Positions 62,553-64,000 of a stretch of 64,000 nt of DNA are shown here, one piece after another. Within the stretch, counting starts at the first letter, position 1, and each line of letters starts with the position of its first letter. Location of the stretch: positions 496,001 through 560,000 of the forward strand of contig NZ_CP026029.1 of NCBI RefSeq assembly GCF_023520895.1, written 5' to 3'. The notes beneath the pieces were generated by a model. It ran no database searches. It had not been told where the DNA came from and was given only the letters and a program-made list of their open reading frames with translations. The DNA comes from Paenibacillus sp. PK3_47 (lineage in GTDB: Bacteria; Bacillota; Bacilli; Paenibacillales; Paenibacillaceae). A program made the translations under genes and the position numbers.

Positions 62553-63546
62553 GGCGGTCACTCCCCGCCTGATCCTCCGGCACCATCTGGAGCATCCCCC
62601 GCTTCTGTCCGTCCAGAATGCGGAAGGAGAGGCCGGTTTCTGCCCGGTGCAGGATGACATAGCGTTCAAACATCCGGTGCTCCATCAGGCCGCCCAGCCC
62701 CGGCCTGCGGGCCAGCTCGGCCACTTCCTTGCCGTGGGCCGAGGCCACGACGGTGATTCCGGCATGCAGCGCTTCGGTCACCGCCGCAGCATCCTCCGGC
62801 CGGCCGATTTCATCAGCAATCAGCACATCCGGTGACAGGGAGCGGATCATCATCATCATCCCTTCCGCTTTGGGACAGCCGTCAAGGATATCCGTCCGCG
62901 GCCCGACGTCAAAGGCCGGAATGCCGCGCCTGCTGCCGGCGATCTCGGAGCGTTCATCCACGATGCCTACCTTCAGACCGGGGCGGCTGCCGTCGCGTCC
63001 GGAACGGCTGCCCGATGAAATCTGCCTGGCGAGGTCCCGCAGCAGCGTAGTCTTGCCATGCTGCGGCGGCGAGAGGATCAGCGTATGCATGATCCTCTGC
63101 TTGCTCCTGTCCACCAGGTAAGGGAGGATGCTGTCGGCCAGTCCCGGCATCTCCCGGGCAATCCGGACGTTGAAGCCGGTAATATCCCGCAGATGCTCCA
63201 CGCCTCCGCCGCTGAGTACAGTCCGGCCGGAGAGGCCGATCCGGTGCCCGCCGGGGATGGTAATAAAGCCTTTGCGCAGCTCTTCTTCCATCGTATAAAG
63301 CGAATGGTTGCTGATCAGGTCCAGCAGCCGGTGTGTATCCTCCCGGTTTGGCTTGTACGCTTCACCGGGGCTTTGCGTCATGCTGCCGTCACTGCAGAGA
63401 AAATGGTATTTCCCTGAGTAGTTGACTTCCAGCGGACGTCCCTCGCGGACACGGATCTCTTCCACCTTGTCCAGAAGCAGGACGGGAAGCCCCCTCAGCA
63501 GCGCTCTTACTTTCTCGGGAAACAATAAAAGCCAATCATGAGCCAT
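62545..63546 (-). CDS. spoIIIAA: Stage III sporulation protein AA (ATPase)
   Basis: A 333-residue RecA-like ATPase, the energy source of the SpoIIIA channel. Walker A is SPPQHGKTTLLRDLARQISS, Walker B region LSPDVLIADEIGRPEDAAAV, preceded by GLSGRTVLSGGGVEHLRDIT. The ATG at 63546 has GGGGG eight bases upstream. First gene of the spoIIIAA-AH operon; in B. subtilis the operon is read by sigma E. Confidence 0.95.
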   Translation of the reverse strand: MAHDWLLLFPEKVRALLRGLPVLLLDKVEEIRVREGRPLEVNYSGKYHFLCSDGSMTQSPGEAYKPNREDTHRLLDLISNHSLYTMEEELRKGFITIPGGHRIGLSGRTVLSGGGVEHLRDITGFNVRIAREMPGLADSILPYLVDRSKQRIMHTLILSPPQHGKTTLLRDLARQISSGSRSGRDGSRPGLKVGIVDERSEIAGSRRGIPAFDVGPRTDILDGCPKAEGMMMMIRSLSPDVLIADEIGRPEDAAAVTEALHAGITVVASAHGKEVAELARRPGLGGLMEHRMFERYVILHRAETGLSFRILDGQKRGMLQMVPEDQAGSDRHA

Positions 63547-63629
63547 ACAGAGTACCCCCAAGCTGAACTCTACTTTAATAGCTTTATTCCATATTTATGC
63601 TTGTACGCGGACTTTATGACTATCATCTA

Positions 63630-63893
63630 TCATTTTTTCAGAATTCCGATTAAGAGAAAGGCAACCCCGCAGGCGATCCAGCCAATCTTGCCCCATGAGA
63701 GCTGCGCGGCCATTCCGCTCAGGCCGACCGCTGTCGTCAGTATCAGAATTGTCGGTCCGACCAGAGCCAGCCCGGAATTGACCGCCAGCGCTTTATCGAC
63801 CTGGTTCAGCCGCAGCATAATCAGTGCAGCGGTAATCTCCACACTGCCCGAGAGCAGCCGCAGCACCGCCATCCAGCTTACATACTTGTCCAA
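63630..63893 (-). CDS. yqhV: YqhV-like DUF2619 membrane protein
   Basis: A protein of 87 residues with three hydrophobic helices (LRLLSGSVEITAALIMLRLN, AVNSGLALVGPTILILTTAV, IGWIACGVAFLLIGILKK). It matches the YqhV/DUF2619 family located just upstream of spoIIIA in Bacillales. Function unknown. I favour the TTG at 63893, nine bases after GGAG, over the TTG at 63902 that touches it. Confidence 0.85.
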   Translation of the reverse strand: MDKYVSWMAVLRLLSGSVEITAALIMLRLNQVDKALAVNSGLALVGPTILILTTAVGLSGMAAQLSWGKIGWIACGVAFLLIGILKK

Positions 63894-64000
63894 TCTGCTC
63901 AACTCCTTTTTACAAGTCTACTGCCTGTCTCCAGCCCATTTTCCGCAGAAAAAATGCCGTTATCCATGGATATGCGGAACTGGCCCACTTTAGACAACAG

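Noticed and set aside
1..64000. tRNA or rRNA genes
   Set aside because: I looked in the intergenic gaps for tRNA-like TTCGA...CC patterns and rRNA signatures and saw none that hold up.

Overview
The window comes from a spore-forming, low-to-moderate-GC Gram-positive bacterium, most likely a Paenibacillus. Gene content and order over most of it match the Bacillus subtilis sporulation and lipid arc (spoIIA, dacF, drm/pup, xerD, fur, spoIIM, nudF, bkd, spo0A, spoIVB, recN, ahrC, dxs, ispA, xse, folD, nusB, yqhY, acc, spoIIIA). Almost all of this backbone is on the minus strand. Paenibacillus-like features are the DUF2627, DUF4227 and DUF2273 proteins, the many hairpin-rich intergenic repeats and the Agr-like locus without a kinase. 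The genus is an inference from synteny and style, not from a search.

Layout. 1-1.9 kb: the end of an unrecognised plus-strand gene, then a 13-unit 51-bp palindromic array and simple repeats. 1.9-4.8 kb: sigF, spoIIAB, spoIIAA and dacF. 5-10.6 kb: an acyltransferase, then a nucleoside-salvage operon (deoB, two purine nucleoside phosphorylases, pdp). 10.9-14.3 kb: xerD, yqzK, fur, spoIIM. 14.3-18.5 kb: an EndoQ-like nuclease, nudF, the very small mciZ and prli42 genes, a YqjE-type peptidase and lipB. 18.6-24.3 kb: the branched-chain keto-acid dehydrogenase operon (lpdV, bkdAA, bkdAB, bkdB) and yqzF.

The accessory stretch is 24.4-41 kb. It holds a PadR/DUF2812 pair with a palindromic operator, a 52-bp repeat array, a heterodimeric ABC exporter with one degenerate ATP site, tdk and a frameshifted DinB gene. 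It also holds an Agr-like cluster (membrane protein, AgrB, cysteine-less AgrD-like peptide, LytTR regulator, no histidine kinase) next to an Sda-like sporulation checkpoint gene. A surface-polysaccharide cluster (flippase, DUF6625, GT2) and an ABC-F ATPase follow. Two copies of a ~430-bp non-coding element bracket much of this region.

41.3-63.9 kb returns to the conserved backbone: spo0A, spoIVB, recN, argR, tlyA, dxs, ispA, xseB, xseA, folD, nusB, an Asp23/AmaP/DUF2273 envelope-stress operon, accC, accB, the eight-gene spoIIIA operon (AA to AH) and yqhV.

Functional links. spoIIA, spoIIIA, spoIVB, spoIIM, spo0A and sda together cover initiation, forespore sigma-F control, engulfment, the feeding-tube channel and sigma-K checkpoint signalling. 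The best candidate for something little described is the kinase-less Agr-like locus beside sda. The non-coding repeat families are the second theme: several keep their hairpin arms paired while the sequence changes. Start codons were chosen from visible ribosome binding sites and often differ from the longest open frame.
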